DNA of 64,000 nt from Neckera pumila. Its lineage: Eukaryota > Streptophyta > Bryopsida > Hypnales > Neckeraceae. Below are positions 1 through 10,300 of this stretch, in pieces; the first letter of the stretch is position 1, and every line of letters begins with the position of its first letter. Both the position numbers and the translations under genes were made by a program. The notes beneath the pieces were generated by a model. The model ran no database searches, was not told the DNA's origin, and was given only the letters and a program-made list of their open reading frames with translations. The stretch is from assembly GCA_963969595.1 (NCBI GenBank), contig OZ018410.1, positions 2,232,001 through 2,296,000 on the forward strand, written 5' to 3'.

Positions 1-2551
1 ATATCCATTTAATCTGTATAGATAATTTTCAATGAATTTTCAAAAATTTAAAAAATTTAAAAATCCTTTTAAAATTGATTATAGATTGAATGTTTGTTAT
101 CTTTATAAGAAGATCTTTTTTTTGAGTTCAAAATGTTTAGTTCTAAATATTATTAGGAGTAGAATGGATCCTTGAAAAGACCCCAAGCATTTGACAAGCT
201 AGGGCTACATTATGAAGGCTATATGATTTATGATGAATACAACCTTCATAGCATATTGATGTCTCTATCTTGTATGATTTTTTTAAAGCTGTTATAACTC
301 TTTATTCTATTAAATTGTTCTATATACCAATGGATTTATTAAAAAAATTGTAAAGCTGATATACACTATATGAACATTAGTGAAGCCCATCTTGTAGTAT
401 AGAGTAAGAAACTAACCATAGTTACATTCAAATATTTGTACAAGTATTAATAAAATTAAGTAGGTTATTAAATTCAATCCATTAGAATAAGAACTCTAAG
501 TAAAATAAGAATGCATAATCAAATTTGGAGTATTGTACTCATTTTTAAGCCAATGGGTGTGATCCACCTAACATTTATCACCATTATAAAAATGTAGGAG
601 ATAAGGACAAAATTTCACCAATTTTTTGAGAAGTACATTTTAATGAGTTTAATTAGGGGGGCCACTTAGAGGATTCTTTGTTAGAGACCATTCTTTTCCT
701 AATGGACAATTTTTTTAAAGGTTTTATTTTATTAATTTATTGAAGGATCATTTTGTGAACTTAATAAATTAGTTTTTGAGGTCATTGATACTTATACATA
801 AACTATAAAATATTTGCAAAAGAGAGTTGTAAAAACTTATATTGTACAAGCGTAAGAGAATTAGCGCACAAATCTATAAATGTATAGATGGATGAAAATA
901 ACAATGATTATATAAGTTTGAGAGTTAGAACATATTTGCATTCATTCATTGTTCAAAGATTTGAATGTTTGGTCCTTTAGAAGTTGAGAGGTTAATTAGA
1001 TCAAGCCTATAGTTTTGCTTTGATATAATCTGCATTATTTGGTCATTATTTACAATCTAAATCTGGGCATATTCTATGTATGTCATCCATCAAAGAGGTT
1101 GAATGATGTAGTAAGAATTGACAAATGTGAATAGTATCAGTTTTGATATATTAGAAAAAAATTTACGGCATTTATTTTGTATTTTTTAATACAAACTTTC
1201 TAAACCAAAATCTACATCTATATTTTTTTTTAGAGCTATATATAATTTAGTGCCATAAATTTGGATCTCAAAATTTTTTAATTTAATAAATCAATATTAA
1301 ATATAGTTGTTTTTATTTGAAAGTGTCTTTCATTGAAATTGTATTTCATCTAGTAAACTCACTACATAACATTATTCACATGTTATTTGAAGCCCTTGTT
1401 AAATTGAAGACAAACCAAGTATCTTGAAAAGTATATTCTTCCAAAAGATGAGGTGGTCTAACTTCTTTAGATCACTGAGGGATATATTTCTATATTCTAG
1501 AGTCTTCAACAATGATTTGGCAAACACCTTCAAAGAGATTTTTAGTAAAAATTTACTATAAACACGTGTGTTTATAGTAAAATTTTACTAAAAATCTCCA
1601 AAAAGGTCACTACTTATAATCTTATATCTAGGATTATACTTAAAAAGTCATTCAAAACACCCCTTTCTCTTGTAGTATAGGGACCAAAGTTGCATGGTAC
1701 GTAAACAATTTGTCATGTAATTAAAGATCCTAACACACAATAGATTGAGTGACATAGACCTACATCAATTAGGAAATCAAAATCCAAACAAAAAGACATA
1801 AAACAACACTCTTAAATGCTCCCCCCAATTGACAATGTCGCCCCGACAAGCAACTAAGACTACACAATAGATGTAGTGGAATTTGAATGTCATGATGAAA
1901 GAACTATACACCATTTATCTACATTCAAGTGTGGAAGCAAACCTTCTAATCCGGCAAGGAAATGTCCCTAATACGTCTTGAAAATTGATCACACACTAGC
2001 TACGGTGATTGTCTTCCTTTTCATCAGACGTATTTACATTCAAGATCCACAGCCTTTAATTGGTGGTATTCAACTTCAAATTAAGCTAAACAAACTCATT
2101 GGCATCCACCACTAACCCAAATTTTCTAGTGTGTTCACCCTCCAAGTAGTCTGGTGAGGGAGGTCAATAATACTGGCAACTTGTAGTCTGCATCATAAAT
2201 GAACTACTTGGGTACCTAAAACTATCTAAACCTATTAGAATATGCTTGAAGGTTTTCACAAATCAAAGCAACAGTCAAGAAAATAAATTAACCTCAACTT
2301 TAAAATTTGCTAAACCATAAATGTTGAAGAAGAGGGATTTTTTGCCAAGTGATTAGATACAAGATTTGTACACATATAAGGCAAGCTATCTTTCACTCCA
2401 TGAAAAGAAAATTGAAGAGTGCAAATGTAAGAGAAAGTGAAACTTTACTAAAAAGTTAATACAATAGTTGAACAAACTTCAACAACAATATATATCTCTC
2501 TCAAAACATTTATAAGACTCAAGAGTACTAATGTACAGAACTTCACCACTC
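1..2551. other. AT-rich intergenic stretch, no gene seen
   Basis: No long or familiar reading frame is visible on either strand. Stop codons are dense and the base composition is strongly AT-rich. The part around 1800-2200 is less AT-rich and could be a decayed retroelement, but I could not recognise any protein or terminal repeat in it. The only clear structure is the short palindrome listed separately at 1535-1598. Confidence 0.5.
1535..1598. repeat. 64-bp near-perfect palindrome
   Basis: The arm beginning GAGATTTTTAGTAAAAATTT is followed, around a central CACGTG, by its near-exact reverse complement ending in ATCTC. The arms are about 31 bases each with very few mismatches. It may be the remains of a small fold-back MITE. 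The central CACGTG also matches a G-box, but there is no gene next to it, so I do not call it regulatory. Confidence 0.7.
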
Positions 2552-2555
2552 TTAA

Positions 2556-3498
2556 CCCCTAAAGGTTTTTGACTATGTTTTCACCAAAATCGCTCCAAAA
2601 CTGCCATTTCTAATACAAGTAACAAATTTTAGAAAAAAAAACACTTTTGAACACATGTAACCATAGGATCTTGTAGTACACTAGTTAAAGAAGATGAGGA
2701 AAAAATTTTAGAATTTTCCACCATGTAGATTGCAAGATAATAGCATTTGAATTGACAAAAATCCCTTTTTAATCACTGCAAAATTCCGGGCAGCTTCCCT
2801 TCACAAGGTCAAATTTGTATGAAAAATGTCCAAAATGGTGGTTACTCTTTGGATTCACTCTTCAAGGCAAGTTGGCTACATCCTTGAAAGTTTTCAGATC
2901 ATTTGGAATTGTACAACATATAGGAAAAAAATAGTAAATAGGAAGAGGTAGAGAATGACTCAAAATACTAAATTGTCAAGAATTTAATTATGGAACTAAA
3001 AGATGCCAATCCCAACGGTCGTAATGTTGTAATAAACAATATACACCCAATTTTTTTTTTGTGTTCAAAAATATTGAAAATTGAGTTAGATAAAGGACTT
3101 CAAAGTTTATTTTAGAGTAGAGATTTCTTAACTACCCATAAACCACCCTAAACTAAGAATCCTTATAACTTTTGACTCGTTAATCCAAATGGAATGATTC
3201 AAAGCTTCCCGCATACATATAAATCTAAAGAACCAATTTCAAATTTTTATTTTCTTAAAAAGTCATTTTTAAAAAAGTTTTTTTTGCTGCCTGGGCTGCC
3301 CGCCAAGCAATGAAAATGACATATCATGCAATAACTTTTTAATCATGTAGTCAAAAGTTATGAAAATTGTTGGGCCTTAAAGCTACTCCTCGAAAAAATG
3401 TTGTGTGAAAATTCAAAGAAAAAAATTAAAAACTCCGCTCGTAGTGAGCTGCCCCAAAACGCTATGTTCTCAAAAAAGCATGTTCAGGGCTTTAGGGG
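2556..3498. mobile_element. TTAA-flanked inverted-repeat element, copy 1 (piggyBac-like, non-autonomous)
   Basis: The element starts CCCCTAAAGG just after TTAA (2552-2555) and ends CTTTAGGGG just before TTAA (3499-3502). TTAA target duplication together with ends beginning CCC is the hallmark of piggyBac-type transposons. The 943-bp interior has no coding capacity. It shares long stretches with the other copies here, such as a TAGGATCTTGTAGTAC block near the left end. The superfamily assignment is inference from the ends only. Confidence 0.75.
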
Positions 3499-3699
3499 TT
3501 AAAGCCCCTCTTGATTTATAAATTGTCACTTTATGGTTTGCTAAGTAGGCAAGATTCCTAACAAGCGAGATTGCCTAATTCTAACAACTTGTTGTCTCAA
3601 CTAAGAAATTGAGATCTCAGTTTGCACAATCATATATCAATCGCTTGTATATAATAACGGCCTACAACCATGAGTGGACCAACCGGCTGCACGGAAGAT

Positions 3700-4528
3700 G
3701 GCAAAAAAAAACATTTTTGATAACCTTAGGATCTTACAGTACGCTGGTTCAAAAAGATGTCAAAAAAATTTCAAAAATTTCCCACCTTATAGATATAAGT
3801 GTTTGAATTGACATAAATCCTTATATTGATCCTACAAAAAACAAAGCAGCTACACTTTACAAGGTTTGTATGAAAAAAGGTCCATCTTAGTGGTGCTTCT
3901 TTGGATTCATTCTTCAAAGCAAGTTCGTTACATACTCAAAAATTTCCAAATCATTTGGAATTGTACAACACATAGGAAAAAATTAGGAAGTACAAAGAAG
4001 TAGAGAATGATTCAAAATACTAAATTGTTAAGAATTTAGTTATGGAATTGAATAATGCCAATCCCAATGGTTGTAATATTATAATAAACAATCTACATCC
4101 TATGGTTTTATTCTTTCCATAAATATTGAAAATTGAATTAAATAAAGGACTTGGAAGTTTATTTTAGAGTAGAAAATCGTTAACTGCTGGCAAACTAAAA
4201 CTCCTCATAATTTTCATTTCATTAATCAAATGGAATGATTCAAAAGCTTTCCCCATGAATCTAAAAACCAATTTCAATTTTTTGTTTCTGGGAAAAGTGA
4301 TTTTTTAATCTACCCAAACTGCTCCGTCTGGGAAAAAACAGCATATATCATATAATAATGTTTTACCCACATAATTAGAAGTTATCAAATTGTTGGGCCT
4401 TAAAGAAAAAGCTCATGCACATGTTGTGTGAAATTTTCAAAGAAAAAAAATAAAATTTCACTTGTAGTGAGTTGCCAAAAATTACTATGTTGCCAAATAA
4501 ACGCAGTTTGGTCCTTTGAGTTAAGGGG
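3700..4528. mobile_element. TTAA-flanked element, copy 2, left end eroded
   Basis: The stretch from about 3700 follows copy 1 in order and sequence: a TAGGATCTTAC block, then a slice ending in the same order as copy 1. It ends AAGGGG against TTAA at 4529-4532. The left terminus is not recognisable, so the left limit is approximate. It lies about 200 bp after copy 1 in the same orientation, so the two form a degenerate direct pair. It is non-coding. Confidence 0.6.
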
Positions 4529-5095
4529 TTAAATAACCTCACCATTTCCTTTCAACATTTAGCCATTTTGAAGATTTTGCTACCATGGGTGCAAATTATA
4601 ACCTTCAAGAGTTAAGATAAAACCCACCTTCCAAGTGCCTCATTGGATCAGGGTGAAGATTTTGCAAAAAGTTAAATCCAGTTTGAAATCTTAACCTCCT
4701 AAATTTTAGGTTTAGTCACTTGGTGTGAATGGTGTGAATGTACCTTTGGTGACTATCAGAAGTTATTTTGCACTAGGAAAGGGGGCGAATCAGGGAAAAG
4801 TGTAACAAACAGGAGCAGTTCTCAATACCCAGGAATGGCAATCCGGGAACCAGCGATACGCAAGAGAAAGCAGTAGCACGAGCAAGTCAGAGAGAAAGGG
4901 CACGAGCAGGAGGGGAAGAGATAGCAAAGAGAAAGGAGCTGTCAATTATCTTTGGTTGTCTAGTGAAGCTTTGTAATTGCGAAAAAAAGTGTACACGGTG
5001 ATAAAACTAGAGCTCAAAAGATTCGACTCCAGGATCAAAAGTGATCCCTCCAGGCACAGCACTTCAATGACCTCCCCGAAGTCACACTCTACATG

Positions 5096-5640
5096 TTAAA
5101 ATGCTTGAAGTGACGTATCATCTACCTTCGTCAAGTAGGAACACTCCTTCACAGGTCCCCAGTTGAAAAAGCATCTACGGTAGCAAGTGCCAAGTCGTAC
5201 GAACAACTGGATTGTAAAACCAGACTCTACAAAAAGCTGAAGAGCATAGCTATGCTCTCCCGCAGCTCCCTCAACATTTAAATGTGAGTCCTGAGATTTG
5301 ACATGAGATCCAACTAACTCAAGAACAGTATTTCTACTTTCATGCGAGTACTTTCTAACCTGAATGAAGCTGGTACAACTCGCGATGTTGACAAAGCGGA
5401 CAGCGGCATGGAATGGGAAATAGCAGAATTCCAAGACAAAAAGAAAATCGCTTGGAGGTATTTCCTAGCTTTCGCTATTTTGTAAGCAAGACCTGTACCC
5501 CATGCCAGGCAGGACAACTGGTCGCACTACTAGGACTTGTGTCTGAGACTTCAAATATTGTTTCTGATGACTTTGTATCCGTTATTGCCTCCGACACCCA
5601 CCAAGCTTTCTGGATTCTCGGAGAGGTTCCTTAAAAAACT
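5096..5640 (-). other. Possible exons of an unidentified gene downstream of CDC40
   Basis: This stretch is less AT-rich than its surroundings. On the minus strand it holds an open frame of 112 codons (5096-5434) and, further upstream, an open stretch reading KAWWVSEAITDTKSSETI that runs to a possible GT donor near 5494. Another possible donor follows ASCTSFIQ near 5360. Together these could be the last exons of a gene transcribed in the same direction as CDC40 and lying beyond its 3' end. I do not recognise the protein and cannot build a continuous model, so a pseudogene or chance open frame is equally possible. The flanks 4533-5095 and 5641-6169 hold no feature I can support. Confidence 0.25.
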
Positions 5641-6169
5641 AGGTTATTGTCTGCGGAAGTGGTGGTAATTTGCTTCTTGAATGGCCTGTCAATCACACAA
5701 ATGAAAGAAAAACTTGTCAGGAGAGCCTGTTAAGCTCACTCCCAAGTCTGCCACCATCTCTAAATGTTTTCTATAAGTAGATAGCCACATCACAGTAAAA
5801 AATTAGGAATGATCGAGGTAAACAACTACAGGAGAAGGGTTTAAAGTCACGTCCAATAACAGAAATAACATGAGGAGCAAATCATAACCTCGTAGGTTCT
5901 GTTGGCTTGCTGAAACCGCGTGGAGCAATGATCACGTTGAAGTCCAATATCAAGTCCTGATAAACTTCACGAAACAGCTCCGTTGGTTTGCAATCAGATA
6001 GCATGTGCCGAGTCACTAACTTTTCTCATCGTGGGTCGGCAGAAAGCAGCAACAGCGAGATTACGCATTCAGTTCTAAGGTCGAGGACAAACATGAAAAC
6101 CAAAACTTTGGTTCCTGATTCCAACATCTGTGAAGGTGCTGGAACAATTCCTAAAGGATCCAAAGGCCA

Positions 6170-7927
6170 TTAGTCCCAGTATTTGATGAGACCGTCCCAG
6201 CCACAAGTGGCCACTTTCGACTGCTCCAAGGGATGCCATTCAGCTCCTATGCATACACTATCATGACACTTCAGTGTCCGAAACACTTTACATGTCTTCC
6301 AGTCCCAAAACCAGCACCGACCTTCACCATCTCCAGACATTATAAACCGTCCATCTGGAGAGAAATTCACTTGGCATGCATACCCAGCGGCAATATGCCC
6401 CGCAAATCGCTTCTTCTTATTCAGCCTGAATCGCTCCCGAGTACTGTAGATGAGAATCTGGTTATCTAAGCTTTGAGCTGCAAACCAGTTGGAATTTGGG
6501 TGCACAGTGATAGCAGGCATGGAGTGCATATGCGGCTCACTAATATACTTAATCACCACAGGAATCCCAAACTCCCAAACGCGCAATGACTTATCATCAC
6601 TGGATGTGACAAACCTCCGATTATCATCAACAAAAGTGATTGTATTTACAGCACCCAAGTGCTGATCATACTCTTGGCTAATCTCCTTAGTGTTCATGTC
6701 CCATTGCACAATCTTCTTGTCACTCATCCCCGCCAGCAGCACGTTCTGCTTATCCTCGTCTGGATTGAACTTCACCACATAAGGTATCTTCCCTGTCGAA
6801 AACGTCGACACCACTTGCCCAGTCTCCGTATCCCAAAGCTTGATCTTTCTATCATACGAAGCCGTCAAAAACTTCGACCCATCGTTATTGAAAGTGATGT
6901 CCCGAACTGCTTTCGAGTGCCCCATGTACGTTCGCATACATTTCCCACTCCCGTGAACATCCCATATCTTCACCTTGGTGTCCATACTAGCGGAAAGAAG
7001 CAGATGACCATACTTAGGGAAAAACCTAATTGCAGAAACACCCTTTGTATGCCCACTCCATGTATGCACCCATCGCTTCGGAATGTAACAATGTTCATTG
7101 GAAGCCTTAACATCCTTGGGAGGACTAATCCACGATCGCCCTTGATAATCCACCTCCTCCTTCCCATGAAAAGTACTCTTATCATCGATCTCCACCTTCT
7201 CGCCTTTCTCCTTTTGACTCTTCTTCTCCGCATGAAGCTCAGCGTAAGCCGTCTGCTCCTCCGTCAGCTCCCCTTGTAACCCCTCCTTCTGCCCAGCCCA
7301 CGGCGACTTCGAGTTTTTCAGAAGCCACTCCTCAGAAGCAGGATTCTCAACACTCTCCTCATCAACCTCCCCTTCTCTAACCCTCTTCTTACGCTGCTTC
7401 CGATGCTCGTGCTGCGGTAAATTATACACCGACGCTCCGTCCGTGGCTTGCACGGCGCTAAAATCGCCAACGATATTACTCCCCGTGGTGGCGCCGGGAT
7501 CCGCCGCGAATCCGTAAGCATAGAACGTGTTGTACTGCTCGTCGAACATGAAAGGAGCAATGGAAGCGTCCTCCACAAACCCTATTTTGTGGTTGCGAAG
7601 CCCCTGCGCTACCCCGTCTTTCGCAAACGGATGCGCAGGGCCTGCCACGGGCGCCCAGAGCTGCTCGGCCGTAGGGTTGTAGCTCACTTTCCGCTGGGAA
7701 GGGTCCAAGGGCTTCCGCGCATTCGCCGAACTCACACCACCGACAGAACCACCACCGAGCACGAGCAAAGACTCGCTGACCTCCGGTGCGGCGGAGCGAC
7801 GGGGCTCCAGAAGACGGATTGGAGATGAGTCGGGAGAAGGTGAGCCGCTGCTGGTAACTTCGCCTTCTGGTTGCGTGCGCAACGAGGGATCCTCCACCTC
7901 GTCGCTGTACTGCACCAGGAGATCCAT
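6170..7927 (-). CDS. CDC40: Pre-mRNA-processing factor 17 (CDC40/PRP17), WD40 splicing factor
   Basis: This is a 585-residue, single-exon protein. Its N-terminal half is low in hydrophobic residues and contains the family's conserved [24 protein letters not shown] block (71-90), a segment with [10 protein letters not shown] and a basic [11 protein letters not shown] patch (177-187). The C-terminal half (about 286-585) is a seven-bladed WD40 propeller, with repeat ends at IWD (321-323), LWD (364-366), QWD (408-410), VWE (450-452), FWD (540-542) and the terminal YWD (583-585). The length matches the known family, about 580 residues in human. CDC40/PRP17 acts in the nucleus in the spliceosome at the second catalytic step of splicing. 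The ATG at 7927 gives the family's usual MDLLxxYSDE start. There are no internal stops or frameshifts, so it looks functional. Several smaller frames on both strands inside it are shadows. Confidence 0.95.
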   Translation of the reverse strand: MDLLVQYSDEVEDPSLRTQPEGEVTSSGSPSPDSSPIRLLEPRRSAAPEVSESLLVLGGGSVGGVSSANARKPLDPSQRKVSYNPTAEQLWAPVAGPAHPFAKDGVAQGLRNHKIGFVEDASIAPFMFDEQYNTFYAYGFAADPGATTGSNIVGDFSAVQATDGASVYNLPQHEHRKQRKKRVREGEVDEESVENPASEEWLLKNSKSPWAGQKEGLQGELTEEQTAYAELHAEKKSQKEKGEKVEIDDKSTFHGKEEVDYQGRSWISPPKDVKASNEHCYIPKRWVHTWSGHTKGVSAIRFFPKYGHLLLSASMDTKVKIWDVHGSGKCMRTYMGHSKAVRDITFNNDGSKFLTASYDRKIKLWDTETGQVVSTFSTGKIPYVVKFNPDEDKQNVLLAGMSDKKIVQWDMNTKEISQEYDQHLGAVNTITFVDDNRRFVTSSDDKSLRVWEFGIPVVIKYISEPHMHSMPAITVHPNSNWFAAQSLDNQILIYSTRERFRLNKKKRFAGHIAAGYACQVNFSPDGRFIMSGDGEGRCWFWDWKTCKVFRTLKCHDSVCIGAEWHPLEQSKVATCGWDGLIKYWD

Positions 7928-8643
7928 GGCGCTTGATTCTGAACACTCAAGCGCGTGGTTCTTCGTGTTTTCAGCGATGGTTGAAATGGAACGAAGGCTC
8001 TCTTAGAAAAAGGAAAGGACTCCACGTGTGGTGAGCAATATGGAACGAGCACGCTCGCGGCAGCGACAGATGCGAGATGGAGCTGCGAAGAACACTGCGA
8101 CATCAAACCCTAAAACCCTGGGGATGGAACAGAAATAATCTAGACTGCTCTTTAATTGCAACAGCTCGAGAAGCGAGATAATATTACGTGCAGGATTTGT
8201 GACATTACAGAGGGAATGCGTCAAACCCTACAACCTTCTGAACCCTACAATCCTTTCATTCACTCTGTAGTTTCATAGTTACTGGTACAATTAGGAACAA
8301 AACTTTAAACAAACTCAACTTTGCATGCATTTTCAACCATTCTAAGTCATAAACATAGGATTACATACCGGTAATCAAAGCATAAATCAAAGCATAAATC
8401 AAAGCAAGTCAAGTTCACCAATGTGAAAACCAAAAAGTGAGGTTTCTAAAATAAGAAATTTTGAAGCCATTAGGGCTCCTGAACTCACTTCTGTTTGCCA
8501 CCTTCTGCCGCTAGTCTTCCAACATCGGTGTCACGTTGATCAAATCTCCATTTCAATTAGGATTCTATGAGTGTTTTTGTGCATCATTGTTTAGGTTGTG
8601 TCTCTATTTAGGTTGTGTCTCTTGTGTTTGGTTAGGGTAGCTT
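7928..8643. other. 5' flank of CDC40
   Basis: This holds the presumed 5' leader and promoter of CDC40. The first 300 bases upstream of the ATG are GC-richer than the rest and lack a clear TATA box, as is common for housekeeping genes. Near 8370-8405 there is a short tandem repeat of a GCATAAATCAAA unit, about three copies. No divergent gene is evident. Confidence 0.4.
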
Positions 8644-8794
8644 CACTACAAAATAAACAAGGGTATAAATGACTTGTCCACAATGACTATAACACAACAA
8701 TGACTAAAAAACTACTGAAGAATAGTCATTTGCAGTCATTGTTGTATTACAGTCATTGTGGACAAGTCATTTACACCCATGTTTTTTTGTAGTG
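8644..8794. mobile_element. Palindromic CACTA-like miniature element
   Basis: The element begins CACTACAAAA and ends TTTTTTTGTAGTG. It is flanked by the 3-bp duplication CTT (8641-8643 and 8795-8797). Its two halves are inverted copies of about 60 bases sharing AATGACTTGTCCACAATGAC. CACTA termini plus a 3-bp target duplication are diagnostic of the CACTA (En/Spm) superfamily. At 151 bp it is non-autonomous and nearly a complete hairpin. Confidence 0.85.
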
Positions 8795-9081
8795 CTTTGA
8801 AGTGGTGTATCTACACAAAAGTTGTTGCTTCTCCAGGCATGAGCCAATCTTCTATAATACATTTCAAGAAAGATATTATAACAAAATTTGATGTTATTTT
8901 GCAATCCATTGCAAGTCAATTGAAAAATTTGAAGGAATAGGGAGCGAGATTGATAGACATAGGGGAGGGCGTCCAAAGCTTTTGCAGATCAAGAGAAGAG
9001 GCATTGTGTCACTTTCATTACTAAAGATCAACTTGGAACTACATCTCAACAGCAAAACAACTTTATTTTGAAAGAGGTAAA

Positions 9082-10300
9082 TTATTGTCTAACATCACTC
9101 GAAAGCGTGCTTTAGGAGAGGCTAGATTGGGTGCACAAGGGCAACGAAAGAAGCCATGTTTGAATAGTAAATATGTTCTTGCACGCTTAAGGTTTGCTCA
9201 AAGGTATGCAAATTAGACTATTGATGACTAGAAGCGCATGATTTTCAATAATGAGCCAAAGATAATAGGTTTAATTCAAATGATAGGTTATAGTATTGGA
9301 TTGGTGATGGAAAACATGTTGAACCACAACATGTCCATCAAACCATAAAGCACTATGGTGGATCAATGATGATTTGGGTATATATAGCATGACAGCTATT
9401 AAGGCAAGAGCATGGTACATAATTGAAGGTAGGATAGATAGGCATTTATATAAATTTATTTTAGAAATTTTCTTATAGCCTACCTTGCAAAATTACAATT
9501 TAGATCCAAGTACTTTGGTCTTTCAATAGAATAATGATTCCAAGCATTCACACAAGATTATGCAAGAGTAGTTGGCATCACAACTATTTCAGCTCTTCAA
9601 TGGTATGTGTGTTCTACATATATATTTCAATTTCAATGAAGAGGATTACATGGCATTTTATAAGGGCATGCCAAAAATTGTTGTCATATTGAAGAACAAG
9701 GGCACGGGGGGTGCACTTAGTGTATCTAATCCAAACTACGTGCAACCAAAACTTTGTACCCCCTATATCATATCCTAAAATTTAAATAAATGAAAACAAG
9801 AAAAATATGAATATATTTTCCTAATTTAAAATTTTATGTTTTGAATTATTGATATTTTTATTTGCTAATGATAATTAGTTACAAATTTTTGAAGTAAATA
9901 GATACACTGCAGAACTGAAAAATAACTTTCACACCCCTATTTTATATCCTAAAAAATTGTCGAAAAAATGAACAAAATATTCCTAAAAATAACTCTCTAT
10001 TGAAAGCTCATTTTGAGTTGAATATTGATGCAACGGTCATCTAAATGTGTTCTCTATAAATATTTGAGTTGAAAAATATGTCATTTTAGGTTCATTTTCA
10101 ACTTCTTCTAGAAATTATTCCATATTTCATTTGAGTTGGAAATTTTGGCAATAAAACCTATCGTCATTACCAAACAATGCTCAAAATTTTAGATTGAAAT
10201 TATAGTTTATTAGAAACCACTTGTTTGCACGTGGTTTGTAGTAGTAGAACCAAGTGCCCTCCTCAAGAACAAGGACAATTAAACTAAAGATTTTGTAGTG
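9082..10300 (+). pseudogene. Decayed Tc1-like (Tc1/mariner) DDE transposase
   Basis: Reading through several frames gives, in order, the Tc1 transposase landmarks: a QRKKPCL block (about 9145), LARLRFAQRYA followed by T-I-D-D and KRMIFNNEPKI (9180-9264), EPQHVHQTIKHYGGSMMIW (about 9320-9378), IIEGRIDRHLY, and VFQ-NNDSKHSHKIMQE around 9520-9570. Both tryptophans of the usual W-T-x-(D/E)-D-W segment are TAG stops, consistent with G-to-A change. The two catalytic aspartates I can place, in IFSDE and QQDND, read N. There is at least one frameshift near 9265. The final K-x-K-x-x-x-T-K tail lies beyond a 563-bp insertion, at about 10265-10300. The N-terminal DNA-binding part and the element's own terminal repeats were not found. 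It is clearly non-functional. Confidence 0.8.
9702..10264. mobile_element. Mutator-like non-autonomous element inserted in the Tc1 transposase
   Basis: The sequence AAGAACAAGG occurs directly before (9692-9701) and directly after (10265-10274) this 563-bp segment, giving a 9-10 bp target duplication. The ends are imperfect inverted repeats: GGGTGCACTTAGTG on the left and, on the opposite strand, GGGCACTTGGTTC on the right, each followed by ACTACGTGCAA or ACCACGTGCAA. A 9-10 bp duplication suits the Mutator superfamily. No coding capacity is visible. Removing it rejoins the C-terminal tail of the transposase. Confidence 0.7.

Noticed and set aside
3609..3806. A 65-codon plus-strand frame
   Set aside because: It crosses the eroded edge of a TTAA element and has no recognisable product.
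6233..7828. Several open frames of 70-210 codons on both strands inside CDC40
   Set aside because: They are shadows of the CDC40 coding sequence in other frames and match no known protein.
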